Assembly: GCA_913031335.1 (NCBI GenBank)
Contig: CAJWGI010000061.1
Span: 1-7,357, forward strand
DNA length: 7,357 bases
Origin: an uncultured Anaerolineales bacterium
GTDB lineage: Bacteria; Chloroflexota; Anaerolineae; Anaerolineales; UBA11657
Direction: 5' to 3'
Shown: positions 1 through 5,789 of the stretch, in pieces
Numbering within the stretch: position 1 is the first letter of the stretch
How the letters are laid out: each line of letters opens with the position of its first letter
The notes under the pieces: generated by a model
Told to the model about the DNA's origin: nothing
What the model saw: the letters and a program-made list of their open reading frames with translations, nothing else
Database searches by the model: none
Translations under genes and position numbers: made by a program

Positions 1-140
1 CCACCCGTTGACATTCCGGTGCAATCGTCCCGCTTAACCCAGATATGCGGGCCGTCAAGCTCTCTAGTCAGATTCCCGAGGTATTCTAACGGGGTGGGAA
101 GATGACCGTAGCGCAACCGGGGAAACCGTGAAAGATTCAT
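1..140 (-). CDS. D-cysteine desulfhydrase / ACC deaminase family protein (N-terminal part, cut by window edge)
   Basis: The minus-strand frame opens with ATG at 140-138 and stays open to base 1, giving 46 residues plus two bases. The start region [18 protein letters not shown] followed by [14 protein letters not shown] is the typical N-terminus of the PLP-dependent D-cysteine desulfhydrase / 1-aminocyclopropane-1-carboxylate deaminase family (tryptophan-synthase-beta fold). In that family KRDDCTG..GGNK leads directly to the PLP-binding lysine. The window ends one glycine into that GGNK, so the lysine itself is not visible. Family members break D-cysteine (or similar beta-substituted D-amino acids) into pyruvate, ammonia and sulfide in the cytoplasm; desulfhydrase and ACC deaminase cannot be separated on these residues. 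The ATG is the only start in frame after the stop at 191-189. No strong Shine-Dalgarno sequence is seen. The gene lies 273 bp downstream of galK on the same strand and probably has its own promoter. Confidence 0.82.
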   Translation of the reverse strand, partial: MNLSRFPRLRYGHLPTPLEYLGNLTRELDGPHIWVKRDDCTGMSTG

Positions 141-218
141 TTGCTTACTGTCACCATACCATAAAGAACATTGTTCACTCGCTCCCCCCTAGAACACCGC
201 GTTCTCAAAACTTCATCT

Positions 219-247
219 ACTATAACGCTCTTGTGGCTTTACTACAA
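219..247 (-). promoter_or_regulatory. Candidate promoter for the D-cysteine desulfhydrase gene
   Basis: Read on the minus strand, TTGTAG (247-242) and TATAGT (224-219) are separated by 17 bp. The -10 matches consensus at five of six bases but the -35 at only three. This would give a leader of about 70 nt before the ATG at 140. It is a weak call, based on spacing and position between galK and the next gene. Confidence 0.25.
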
Positions 248-306
248 CCGACCGGATCGTCTTCGTGCCAACTCTGGTCAATGCTGATTCCACCAATCCC
301 TGCAGC

Positions 307-395
307 TGTACAAAGGTGTACAAAAGATTGCCGGTGTGCCTTACAATTGCTCTTGGTGCCTTCTGAGCGCTGGGGGCTCATATGCATTTGTACAA
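307..395. repeat. Repeated TGTACAA words in the galK-downstream spacer
   Basis: TGTACAAA occurs at 307-314 and again at 317-324, a 10-bp period (one helical turn). A third copy lies in TTGTACAA at 388-395, which is a perfect 8-bp palindrome. All three fall in the gap between galK and the desulfhydrase gene, upstream of the latter's candidate promoter. The arrangement would suit a regulator binding one face of the helix, but no known operator is recognised. Confidence 0.35.
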
Positions 396-413
396 CAACC
401 GATTGGGAATTGA

Positions 414-1586
414 CTATGGCGACAGGTAATCGGTGCCATCTCTGCCGTTGTCACTTATTTCGGCTCCATCTGCGGCCGTACATATGTGAATTGCCGGCTG
501 TACACCTGTAATCTCTTGATACTCCGCGGCAGCCACTTCGACAAACCGGTCCGCTGTCGTGGAAGCAACCAGTGCCACGGCGCAGCCTCCGAATCCCGCT
601 CCGACGAGCTTGGCTCCGTAGCATCCAGGCTGCTGCCGGGCGACATCCACTATCGCATTCAACTCCCGACTCGAGACCTCGTAATCATCGCGCAAGCTTG
701 CGTGACTGGCATCCATCAACCTTCCTGTCTCGGCTATGTCGCCGCGCCGCATAGCAGCTGCAGCCAGTTTAGTGCGTTCGTTTTCCGTGATGACGTGGCG
801 GGCACGGCGATGCATAATACCTCCAAGTCGCCGTTCTTCGATTTCAAGTTGCTCCGCGCTTACATTCCGCAAGGATGGCTCTCCGAAATGAGCAGCTGCC
901 GCCCCACACCTGGCAACGCGATCGTTGTACTCCGAATCAAGCAAACTGCGCCGGGTGGAAGTGTCCAACGCCACAACAACCGTCTCAGGTGGCAAGGGCA
1001 CCGGTTGGATTGCCAGCGAACGGCAGTCTATCAGCAGCGCATGGTCGGCAATCCCCGCGGCTGCGGTCATCTGATCCATGATGCCGCATTTCGTGCCAAT
1101 CCATTCGTTCTCTGCACGCTGCCCGATCTGGGCGATTGTCAGAGCATCCCACGGAAAACCGGACACACACTCAAAGGCACGCGCCGTAGCCATTTCTAGA
1201 GCCGCGGAGGAAGATAACCCCGCACCGACAGGTACATCCCCGGCCAGCACACCTTCCCACCCTTGCAGTTGGTGCCCCGCTTCCTTTAGTGCCCAGGCCA
1301 CGCCCTTCAGGTACTCGGACCAGTGCGTCGACCCGGGCTGCAGACAATCCAAAGAGAACTCCGTACGCTCATCGAAGTCGAGCGAGCAAACGCTGATCTG
1401 TCGATCAGCGCGCTCACGCAGGGCAATCCAGACTGCGCGGTTTATCGCCATCGGCAGCACATAGCCGTCATTATAGTCGGTGTGCTCGCCAATTAGGTTG
1501 ACTCGGCCAGGGGCACGTACGACGAATCGGGGCGGTACCCCGAAACGGGTCTGGAATTCAGACGAGACGAGTGAATCGAGAGACAT
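414..1586 (-). CDS. galK: Galactokinase
   Basis: This enzyme phosphorylates alpha-D-galactose with ATP to galactose-1-phosphate, the first committed step of the Leloir pathway, in the cytoplasm. The 390 residues match the usual GalK length. All three GHMP-kinase motifs are intact. The galactokinase signature GRVNLIGEHTDYNDGYVLP is at residues 27-45 (catalytic Arg28; sugar-binding Glu34, His35, Asp37). The ATP-binding PVGAGLSSSAALE is at 119-131. The third motif GAKLVGAGFGGCAVAL is at 324-339. The catalytic base is Asp171 in KCGIMDQ. The last dozen or so residues, rich in Asp and Gly, go slightly past the usual family end. The ATG at 1586 fits the family N-terminus; the only Shine-Dalgarno-like AAGGG lies about 12 nt upstream, further than ideal. 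No galT, galE or galM is visible beside it. The gene is divergent from a ROK sugar kinase. Confidence 0.96.
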   Translation of the reverse strand: MSLDSLVSSEFQTRFGVPPRFVVRAPGRVNLIGEHTDYNDGYVLPMAINRAVWIALRERADRQISVCSLDFDERTEFSLDCLQPGSTHWSEYLKGVAWALKEAGHQLQGWEGVLAGDVPVGAGLSSSAALEMATARAFECVSGFPWDALTIAQIGQRAENEWIGTKCGIMDQMTAAAGIADHALLIDCRSLAIQPVPLPPETVVVALDTSTRRSLLDSEYNDRVARCGAAAAHFGEPSLRNVSAEQLEIEERRLGGIMHRRARHVITENERTKLAAAAMRRGDIAETGRLMDASHASLRDDYEVSSRELNAIVDVARQQPGCYGAKLVGAGFGGCAVALVASTTADRFVEVAAAEYQEITGVQPAIHICTAADGAEISDNGRDGTDYLSP

Positions 1587-1641
1587 GGATGACGGTAACC
1601 CTTGTGTGAATTCTCCGCACTAGCTACCAACAACAGCCAGC

Positions 1642-1670
1642 ATTATAGTATGCCCATTGTAGTTGCTGAA
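1642..1670 (-). promoter_or_regulatory. Candidate galK promoter
   Basis: On the minus strand a perfect TATAAT lies at 1647-1642. At 17-bp spacing the -35 hexamer is TTCAGC (1670-1665), which matches consensus at only three positions. Transcription would start near 1635, giving a leader of about 50 nt before the galK ATG. The perfect -10 box facing galK is the main support; the poor -35 suggests a need for an activator. Confidence 0.45.
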
Positions 1671-1751
1671 GTCGGGACGCCGCTGGCATTGCCGAATGGT
1701 GGTAATTGGCCTCGTCCAGCGGGGTGCCTCACACCTTTAGGAAGTCTACGA

Positions 1752-1779
1752 TTCTCATACTCGATCGATGTTATATAAT
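1752..1779 (+). promoter_or_regulatory. Candidate distal promoter (P1) of the ROK kinase gene
   Basis: TTCTCA (1752-1757, four of six matches) and a perfect TATAAT (1774-1779) are separated by 16 bp. The start point would be near 1786, leaving a long leader of about 178 nt before the ATG at 1964. That leader contains the palindrome, hairpins and dyad described separately. Confidence 0.42.
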
Positions 1780-1797
1780 GACTGCACTTCTGAATCC

Positions 1798-1809
1798 TGA
1801 TGCGCATCA
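1798..1809. promoter_or_regulatory. 12-bp perfect palindrome, operator-like
   Basis: TGATGCGCATCA is a perfect 12-bp inverted repeat about 12 bp downstream of the predicted P1 start point. A repressor bound here would block P1. A palindrome of this length is expected about once or twice by chance in a window of this size, so its position rather than its existence is the evidence. No regulator gene is visible nearby. Confidence 0.35.
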
Positions 1810-1825
1810 ACGTCCGGTTAAATGA

Positions 1826-1849
1826 GAGGGTGGCACCCTCAGGAGCCAC
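1826..1849 (+). promoter_or_regulatory. Two mutually exclusive hairpins in the P1 leader
   Basis: GAGGGT (1826-1831) can pair with ACCCTC (1835-1840) around a 3-nt loop. Alternatively GTGGC (1830-1834) can pair with GCCAC (1845-1849) around a 10-nt loop. The two share bases, so only one can form at a time. No U-run follows, so this is not an intrinsic terminator. Function is unknown. Confidence 0.25.
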
Positions 1850-1884
1850 TGCGTGTTGAGATGGCCTATTCTGCCACAACCAGT

Positions 1885-1914
1885 TTGACATGCTGCGGCC
1901 CAATGTCATGTTAT
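1885..1914 (+). promoter_or_regulatory. Candidate proximal promoter (P2) of the ROK kinase gene with overlapping dyad
   Basis: A perfect TTGACA at 1885-1890 and TGTTAT (1909-1914, four of six matches) are separated by 18 bp. Transcription would start near 1921, with about 43 nt before the ATG at 1964. The inverted repeat TGACAT (1886-1891) / ATGTCA (1903-1908), with an 11-bp centre, covers most of the -35 and the spacer, where a dimeric repressor would compete with RNA polymerase. The operator role is an inference. Confidence 0.35.
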
Positions 1915-1963
1915 CCGAAAATCCACTGTGACAAAGAGCACGTCACCGCAACTAGAGTACACA

Positions 1964-2902
1964 ATGAAAGGGATTGAATGCAGAATCGGAGTAGATCTTG
2001 GCGGAACCAAGATTGAAGGTATCGCAATCGCAAGAGATGGTCACGCGCTTGTGCGCCAGCGCTTGGGGACTCCCAGAGGGACGGGGGACGAAACCTATCG
2101 CGAGATCCTGGACACCATTCGAGATTTGATTCTCAAGATAGAGAGTATTACCGGGTTAAAGGGAAGCGTAGGGGTGGGAATCCCTGGCACGCTTTCAACG
2201 ACAACAGGGATGGTCAAGAACGCGAACTCGACCTCACTGATTGGTCATCCGTTGGATCGTGATTTAGAAGATCTGTTACAGCGCCCGGTGCGATTACAGA
2301 ATGATGCCAACTGTTTTGCTTTTTCCGAGGCTACGGATGGTGCAGCGACCGGTGCAGATAACATGTTTGGAGTGATCCTTGGCACGGGGACTGGGGGAGG
2401 GATCGTAGTCCATGGCACACTCGTCACCGGGGTGAACGCCATCGGGGGAGAGTGGGGGCACAATCCGCTACCCTGGCCGCGCAATGACGAGCTTCCCGGC
2501 CCTGATTGTTATTGCGGAAAACAGGGTTGCATAGAGACCTTTCTATCAGGCCCGGGTCTCCAATTGAGCTACTGGTGCAGAACGGGTCTTCGAATAACTG
2601 CAGAGGAAATTTCTCGTCGTGCCGATGCTGGAGAGCGGCATGCCGATGCAGTACTTACCCTGTATGAGGATCGATTGGCGCGAGGTCTTGCGGCGGTGAT
2701 TAACCTGCTCGACCCGAAAGTGATAGTACTCGGCGGTGGTCTTTCCAACATCGGTCGATTATATGACACTGTACCGGCACTATGGAACGACCATGTCTTT
2801 TCAGGTGACGTGTGCACTACGCTGGTTAAGGCGCATCATGGTGATTCCAGCGGAGTACGTGGCGCCGCGTGGCTCTGGTCAGAAAGTGAGATCTGGGGAT
2901 AG
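1964..2902 (+). CDS. ROK family sugar kinase, fructokinase (Mak)-like
   Basis: This is a cytoplasmic ATP-dependent hexose kinase, probably making fructose-6-phosphate and perhaps accepting other hexoses. From the ATG at 1964 it has 312 residues. It opens with the phosphate-binding motif IGVDLGGTKIEG (residues 8-19). The catalytic Asp114 is in QNDANC and the glycine-rich ILGTGTGGG follows at 138-146. The ROK zinc site consists of His166 in GEWGHNPLPW and the cysteines of CYCGKQGCIETFLSG (Cys182, Cys184, Cys189). The GEWGHNPLPW and CYCGKQGCIE wording resembles E. coli Mak more than NagK. An in-frame GTG at 1928 would add 12 residues. I prefer 1964 because AGAG sits six bases upstream, the family normally begins just before the IGVDLGGT motif, and P2 would start too close to the GTG. 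There is no N-terminal helix-turn-helix, so it is a kinase and not a ROK repressor. It is divergent from galK. Confidence 0.9.
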   Translation: MKGIECRIGVDLGGTKIEGIAIARDGHALVRQRLGTPRGTGDETYREILDTIRDLILKIESITGLKGSVGVGIPGTLSTTTGMVKNANSTSLIGHPLDRDLEDLLQRPVRLQNDANCFAFSEATDGAATGADNMFGVILGTGTGGGIVVHGTLVTGVNAIGGEWGHNPLPWPRNDELPGPDCYCGKQGCIETFLSGPGLQLSYWCRTGLRITAEEISRRADAGERHADAVLTLYEDRLARGLAAVINLLDPKVIVLGGGLSNIGRLYDTVPALWNDHVFSGDVCTTLVKAHHGDSSGVRGAAWLWSESEIWG

Positions 2903-2908
2903 AAAGGT

Positions 2909-2918
2909 GTGACGTCAC
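2909..2918. repeat. 10-bp palindrome just after the ROK kinase stop
   Basis: GTGACGTCAC is a perfect palindrome 7 bp after the stop codon. It has no loop and no T-run, so it is not a terminator. It could be a protein-binding site for the following gene or chance. Confidence 0.2.
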
Positions 2919-3030
2919 TCAGGAAAGTTGGCGTGAGGCGAGACGCAGATAAGTTTCCCAGCAGGTGTTGGAAGCGGCGCAGGTGGGCAATTGCGGCGCT
3001 GCGTTGGCGCGCCTAGTGATGGCACGGTGA

Positions 3031-3045
3031 TGGTGCCTTGCACCA
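3031..3045. repeat. Short hairpin upstream of the membrane protein gene
   Basis: TGGTGC (3031-3036) and GCACCA (3040-3045) form a 6-bp stem with a CTT loop, 24 bp before the ATG at 3070. No T-run follows in either direction. In the mRNA it could influence access to the weak ribosome binding site, but this is speculative. No clear promoter is seen in the 167-bp gap 2903-3069, so read-through from the ROK kinase is possible. Confidence 0.25.
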
Positions 3046-3069
3046 GAAAATAGCACCGCAGCTCGAGCA

Positions 3070-4989
3070 ATGAAGAAAGAGAAAACCCTCCACACGCTGT
3101 GGTTTCTACTAGCGATTGCCGTTGCTATTGGTGTTGCCACGTTCGTTTACGCATCCACCGGGCTGGGGCGCTGCTACTGGAGCAGGCCCGCGGACGACTT
3201 ATGCTACGCTGTTGGCGCGCTGAGGATTAATGGTGGACTACGCTCCGGATTCGTAGAACATACCGCCCTTGGTGAAGGGTTGTCACCTCTGCTGTTTCTG
3301 AGCTGGGCGTACGCCCTGGCGTCAAAGGCCGGGTTCCTTGAATTCGCCTCCTTTCAAAGCCTCGCTACCCATGAGGACCCTCTTCTGCTCCTGAGACAAT
3401 TCGTAATCGCCGGTTGGGTGTCGGGCGGGGCGATCTTCCTGCTGATCGTAGCAACCGTCTTCGGGTTTGCTCGATTCCTGACCGGATCGGATGTCATCAG
3501 TTTTTTCGCGAGCATGATGGCGGCAGTCTCGTGGTCAAACTTACAGTTTTTAATGAAAATCCGCTCGGAGGCTTTTGGAGCGTGCTTGGGGGTTTTGTCT
3601 CTGTACTTGGTGTTTAAGGCGCTTCGGGCATCGAGGTTGTCCGGGTTAGGGTTATACCTGGCCACCGGTGGCATGGCTCTGGCATATTCCCTTTTTGCCA
3701 AACGCAATGCGCTGCCCTACCTTGCCTTATTGCCCCTGGTTTTCTTGCTGGAAACTGAGACCCCTTGGGACCGAGCGCGTGCCGGTGCGCGCGGCCTCGC
3801 GTTAAAGTATGCCTTTGTGGCGAATTCGTTTCTTTTCGCGCCGCTGGTTCTGCTTATGCGGTATTGGCCTGAGTTTATCGCCTTGTTCAACTTGTCTCTC
3901 GTGCCAGTGCTGGCAGCCGAGATTCTCGGGTTTGTACTCCTGCTATTGCTGTACGTATTCCTTGTATTCGTTGTACGGTTATGCAGGAGCTATGGTAGGG
4001 CAAGCATGCGAGAGCTTTTTACACACGCTGCGGTTGATGCCGCTGCTTACGTGCTTGTCTTGATGATTGGTTTCGAATTGGCGATCTATTCCAGTTTCGT
4101 GCAACCAAGGTTTAATGCGTACAGCCTTTTCCTGCTCCTGGTGTTCATTGCCGGATGTGCGTTGGCGGTGGTGGCCGGTCGCCGCGGACAGGTGAGCATG
4201 GCAGCCTTGCTGCGCGCACCCCTAGTACAACGATTGGTCTCCGCCAACGCCGGCATTATCATTCTGGCAGCTGTTGCCTGGGGCGCTCTGTGGCAGCTGG
4301 CGCGGGTCTTTCCGGAGGCATTCGGCGCACACATCGAGGTAGCGGTGTCGCGCTCGCTTTTTGAGATTATGCACCCACAGAGTTCGTTCTCGCTTTTATC
4401 ATCCGCTGATCATGCATCAACGTTCGCGTACTTTCGCTCAGTTGGCGCAGAAGTGTGGGGGTATTATCGGCGCTCTCGGTGGTTGGAATTAGTCATAGTG
4501 GCGCTGACGCTACTTGAGCTGCTGCGCGCGCGGAAGATTGCGACGGTGCGGGTAGTCGTCTTCTTCACGCTGGCGGGGATGGGCTTGCTGTTTTTCTCCT
4601 CGCTGCGCCATCTGTATCCATCATATTTGCTGTACGCAGACCTCATCACGATTCTTACGGTGTCGCTCTGTATTAGTTCGATGGTGAATCTGCAAAAAGA
4701 ACGGATTCACGGTGGTCGGGCGACCTTTCATACCGCAATTGTGGTCGGCATCGTCGTGTGTGTTGGGGCATTCGCGGTGGTGAGGAGAAGCCAAGAATTG
4801 CGTGGCATGCAGATCGGAACGCTGTCGTCCGGGTGCAACTCTCCGCCACGCGGGTCCGACTGTCTGTGCGACTATTACTATGCGGGCACAAAACACGGCG
4901 GGACCGGATTAAAGGAGATTATCGAGCAGCAGTATGAGGCCGAGTGCATGCAAGCGGTCGAGGCACGCGCCGTGCGGGGGTTGCCATAG
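3070..4989 (+). CDS. Polytopic membrane protein, possible GT-C-type glycosyltransferase
   Basis: The 639-residue product is an inner-membrane protein with about 13 hydrophobic segments, near residues 9-29, 112-135, 140-159, 167-185, 191-227 (perhaps two), 247-264, 276-302, 320-341, 347-369, 392-410, 471-510 (two), 516-537 and 553-571. The positive start MKKEK places the N-terminus inside, so the long loop 30-110 faces out. That loop holds RPADDLCYAVGALRINGG (39-56) and then LGEGLSPLLFL. An acidic pair in the first external loop followed by a Ser/Thr-Pro-Leu stretch before the next hydrophobic segment resembles GT-C enzymes, which use lipid-linked sugars. The tail after 571 has Cys589, Cys598, Cys600 and Cys626 and a DYYYAG motif. 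I do not recognise the exact family, and the glycosyltransferase role is inferred from layout alone. The start is supported by a positive N-terminus ahead of the first helix, with only a weak GAG upstream. Confidence 0.85.
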   Translation: MKKEKTLHTLWFLLAIAVAIGVATFVYASTGLGRCYWSRPADDLCYAVGALRINGGLRSGFVEHTALGEGLSPLLFLSWAYALASKAGFLEFASFQSLATHEDPLLLLRQFVIAGWVSGGAIFLLIVATVFGFARFLTGSDVISFFASMMAAVSWSNLQFLMKIRSEAFGACLGVLSLYLVFKALRASRLSGLGLYLATGGMALAYSLFAKRNALPYLALLPLVFLLETETPWDRARAGARGLALKYAFVANSFLFAPLVLLMRYWPEFIALFNLSLVPVLAAEILGFVLLLLLYVFLVFVVRLCRSYGRASMRELFTHAAVDAAAYVLVLMIGFELAIYSSFVQPRFNAYSLFLLLVFIAGCALAVVAGRRGQVSMAALLRAPLVQRLVSANAGIIILAAVAWGALWQLARVFPEAFGAHIEVAVSRSLFEIMHPQSSFSLLSSADHASTFAYFRSVGAEVWGYYRRSRWLELVIVALTLLELLRARKIATVRVVVFFTLAGMGLLFFSSLRHLYPSYLLYADLITILTVSLCISSMVNLQKERIHGGRATFHTAIVVGIVVCVGAFAVVRRSQELRGMQIGTLSSGCNSPPRGSDCLCDYYYAGTKHGGTGLKEIIEQQYEAECMQAVEARAVRGLP

Positions 4990-5055
4990 AGGCGAGAGCA
5001 ATTCCCGGGCGTCGTAACCGATCGCGACCCAGCGCATTGCCTGGGGCTTCGGGAG

Positions 5056-5061
5056 TATAAT
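5056..5061 (+). promoter_or_regulatory. Candidate lemA promoter (-10 box)
   Basis: A perfect TATAAT lies 27 bp upstream of the lemA ATG, giving a start point near 5068 and a leader of about 20 nt. No good -35 is found at 16-18 bp. The nearest, TTGCCT (5037-5042), is only 13 bp away, and CGCATT is what stands at 17 bp. The region directly upstream can form a CCCAG/CTGGG hairpin (5028-5032 with 5041-5045). Either an activator helps or lemA is read from upstream. Confidence 0.4.
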
Positions 5062-5076
5062 GGCTGCGGCACACTC

Positions 5077-5083
5077 GGAGGTG
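5077..5083 (+). promoter_or_regulatory. Strong ribosome binding site of lemA
   Basis: GGAGGTG stands 5 bases before the ATG at 5089. It is close to the full anti-Shine-Dalgarno complement and clearly stronger than the site of any other gene in the window. It fixes the lemA start. Confidence 0.8.
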
Positions 5084-5088
5084 CAACA

Positions 5089-5679
5089 ATGAACTCAACC
5101 ATCATCACCCTCGCAGTTCTCGTCATTGTGGTGCTCTGGATGGTAGGCATGTACAACCGGCTGGTGCGATTGCGCAACCGCTTCAAGAACGCTTTCGCGC
5201 AGATTGACGTGCAACTTAAGCGGCGTTACGACCTGATCCCCAACTTGGTGGAAACGGCTAAAGGTTATATGAAGCACGAGCGCGAGACGCTTGATGCTGT
5301 TATCAAAGCTCGTAATCAGGCCGCCAGCGCCGGGAAGGCGGCGGCGGCTAATCCGGGCGATCCCGAAGCAATGCGTGGCCTGATGGGCGCGGAGGCGGCG
5401 CTCACCGGAACGATGGGGCGTCTCTTCGCTCTAGCCGAGGCCTATCCCGACCTGAAGGCCAATCAGAACATGATGCAGGTGAGTGAGGAGCTGACCTCTA
5501 CTGAAAACAAGGTCGCGTTTTCGCGCCAAGCATACAACGATGCGGTGATGACCTATAACACGGCATGTGAGACTTTCCCCAGCGTATTGGTTGCCGCTCG
5601 CTTCGGTTTCCGGCAGGTATCATTGTTCGAGGTGGAAGAGGCTGCCGAGCGCGCGGCACCGAAAGTCTCCTTTACCTGA
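5089..5679 (+). CDS. lemA: LemA family protein
   Basis: This is a small membrane-anchored helical protein of 196 residues, the normal length of the LemA family. A short external N-terminus precedes one hydrophobic segment (residues 5-20). The hallmark region follows: YNRLVRLRNRFKNAFAQID (22-40), VQLKRRYDLIPNLVETAKGY (41-60) and then MKHE. The second conserved block is AYPDLKANQNMMQVSEEL (118-135), followed by STENKVAFSRQAYNDAVMTYN and FPSVLVA with a closing FGF. The rest is predicted to be a long helical bundle with an Ala/Gly-rich turn near 77-92. The molecular function of LemA proteins is not well defined. They are often encoded next to M48 metalloproteases, as here with a 110-bp gap, so a role as partner or adaptor of that protease is likely. 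The start is fixed by the ribosome binding site. Confidence 0.95.
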   Translation: MNSTIITLAVLVIVVLWMVGMYNRLVRLRNRFKNAFAQIDVQLKRRYDLIPNLVETAKGYMKHERETLDAVIKARNQAASAGKAAAANPGDPEAMRGLMGAEAALTGTMGRLFALAEAYPDLKANQNMMQVSEELTSTENKVAFSRQAYNDAVMTYNTACETFPSVLVAARFGFRQVSLFEVEEAAERAAPKVSFT

Positions 5680-5787
5680 GTCGGTTTGCTGGGAGCGCGC
5701 GAAGAATGTCGCGCTGAGAAAATGGTTGTTCATTCTCACAGTGGATTTCGGTTGACGGCTGAAGACCCGCCCAGAATTACCTGAGTC
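5672..5787 (+). repeat. 11-bp direct repeat flanking the lemA-protease gap
   Basis: TTACCTGAGTC occurs at 5672-5682, where it spans the lemA stop codon TGA, and again at 5777-5787, ending two bases before the protease ATG. The copies lie exactly 105 bp apart. Exact 11-mers recur by chance in a window of this size; only the bracketing of the gap is notable. Confidence 0.3.
5694..5738 (+). repeat. Two adjacent hairpins between lemA and the M48 protease gene
   Basis: AGCGCG (5694-5699) pairs with CGCGCT (5710-5715), and TGAGAA (5715-5720) pairs with TTCTCA (5733-5738). They stand side by side and share base 5715. Neither is followed by a T-run, so neither is an intrinsic terminator. They may protect the lemA part of a shared mRNA and so set unequal amounts of the two proteins; this is inference. 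Confidence 0.35.
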
Positions 5788-5789
5788 AT

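Larger units (their letters stand above)
1587..1963. other. Divergent regulatory spacer between galK and the ROK kinase
   Basis: About 377 bp hold no credible gene. An 88-codon open frame on the minus strand (1909-1643) looks like no known protein and overlaps the promoter elements of both genes. The spacer is locally richer in A and T than the genes on either side. It contains one minus-strand and two plus-strand promoter candidates, a 12-bp palindrome, a dyad with an 11-bp centre and alternative short hairpins, each listed separately. Together these suggest regulated divergent transcription of two sugar-kinase genes. Confidence 0.6.

Noticed and set aside
128..511. Plus-strand open frame of 127 codons across the galK end and its downstream spacer
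   Set aside because: The composition is odd, rich in Cys, Leu, Thr and Pro, with no recognisable domain. It overlaps galK and the minus-strand desulfhydrase start in antisense.
486..1199. Plus-strand open frame of 237 codons antisense to galK
   Set aside because: It is an antisense shadow of a clearly real galactokinase, with low-complexity, Arg/Cys/His-rich translation and no motif.
1827..1837. AGGGTGGCACC, which resembles the core of the T-box antiterminator sequence
   Set aside because: The consensus continues with GCG but here CTC follows. There is no Stem I or specifier-loop structure, no terminator with a U-run, and the downstream gene is a sugar kinase and not an amino-acid gene.
1643..1909. 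Minus-strand open frame of 88 codons in the divergent spacer
   Set aside because: It has no recognisable motif and no good ribosome binding site, and it would cover the promoter elements of both flanking genes.
2919..3140. Minus-strand open frame of 73 codons across the gap before the membrane protein gene
   Set aside because: The translation is Ala/Arg-rich with no motif and overlaps the start of the membrane protein gene in antisense.
5028..5045. CCCAG/CTGGG stem between the membrane protein gene and lemA as a possible terminator
   Set aside because: The stem is only five base pairs and is followed by GCTTCGGGAG, not a T-run, so it does not qualify as an intrinsic terminator.
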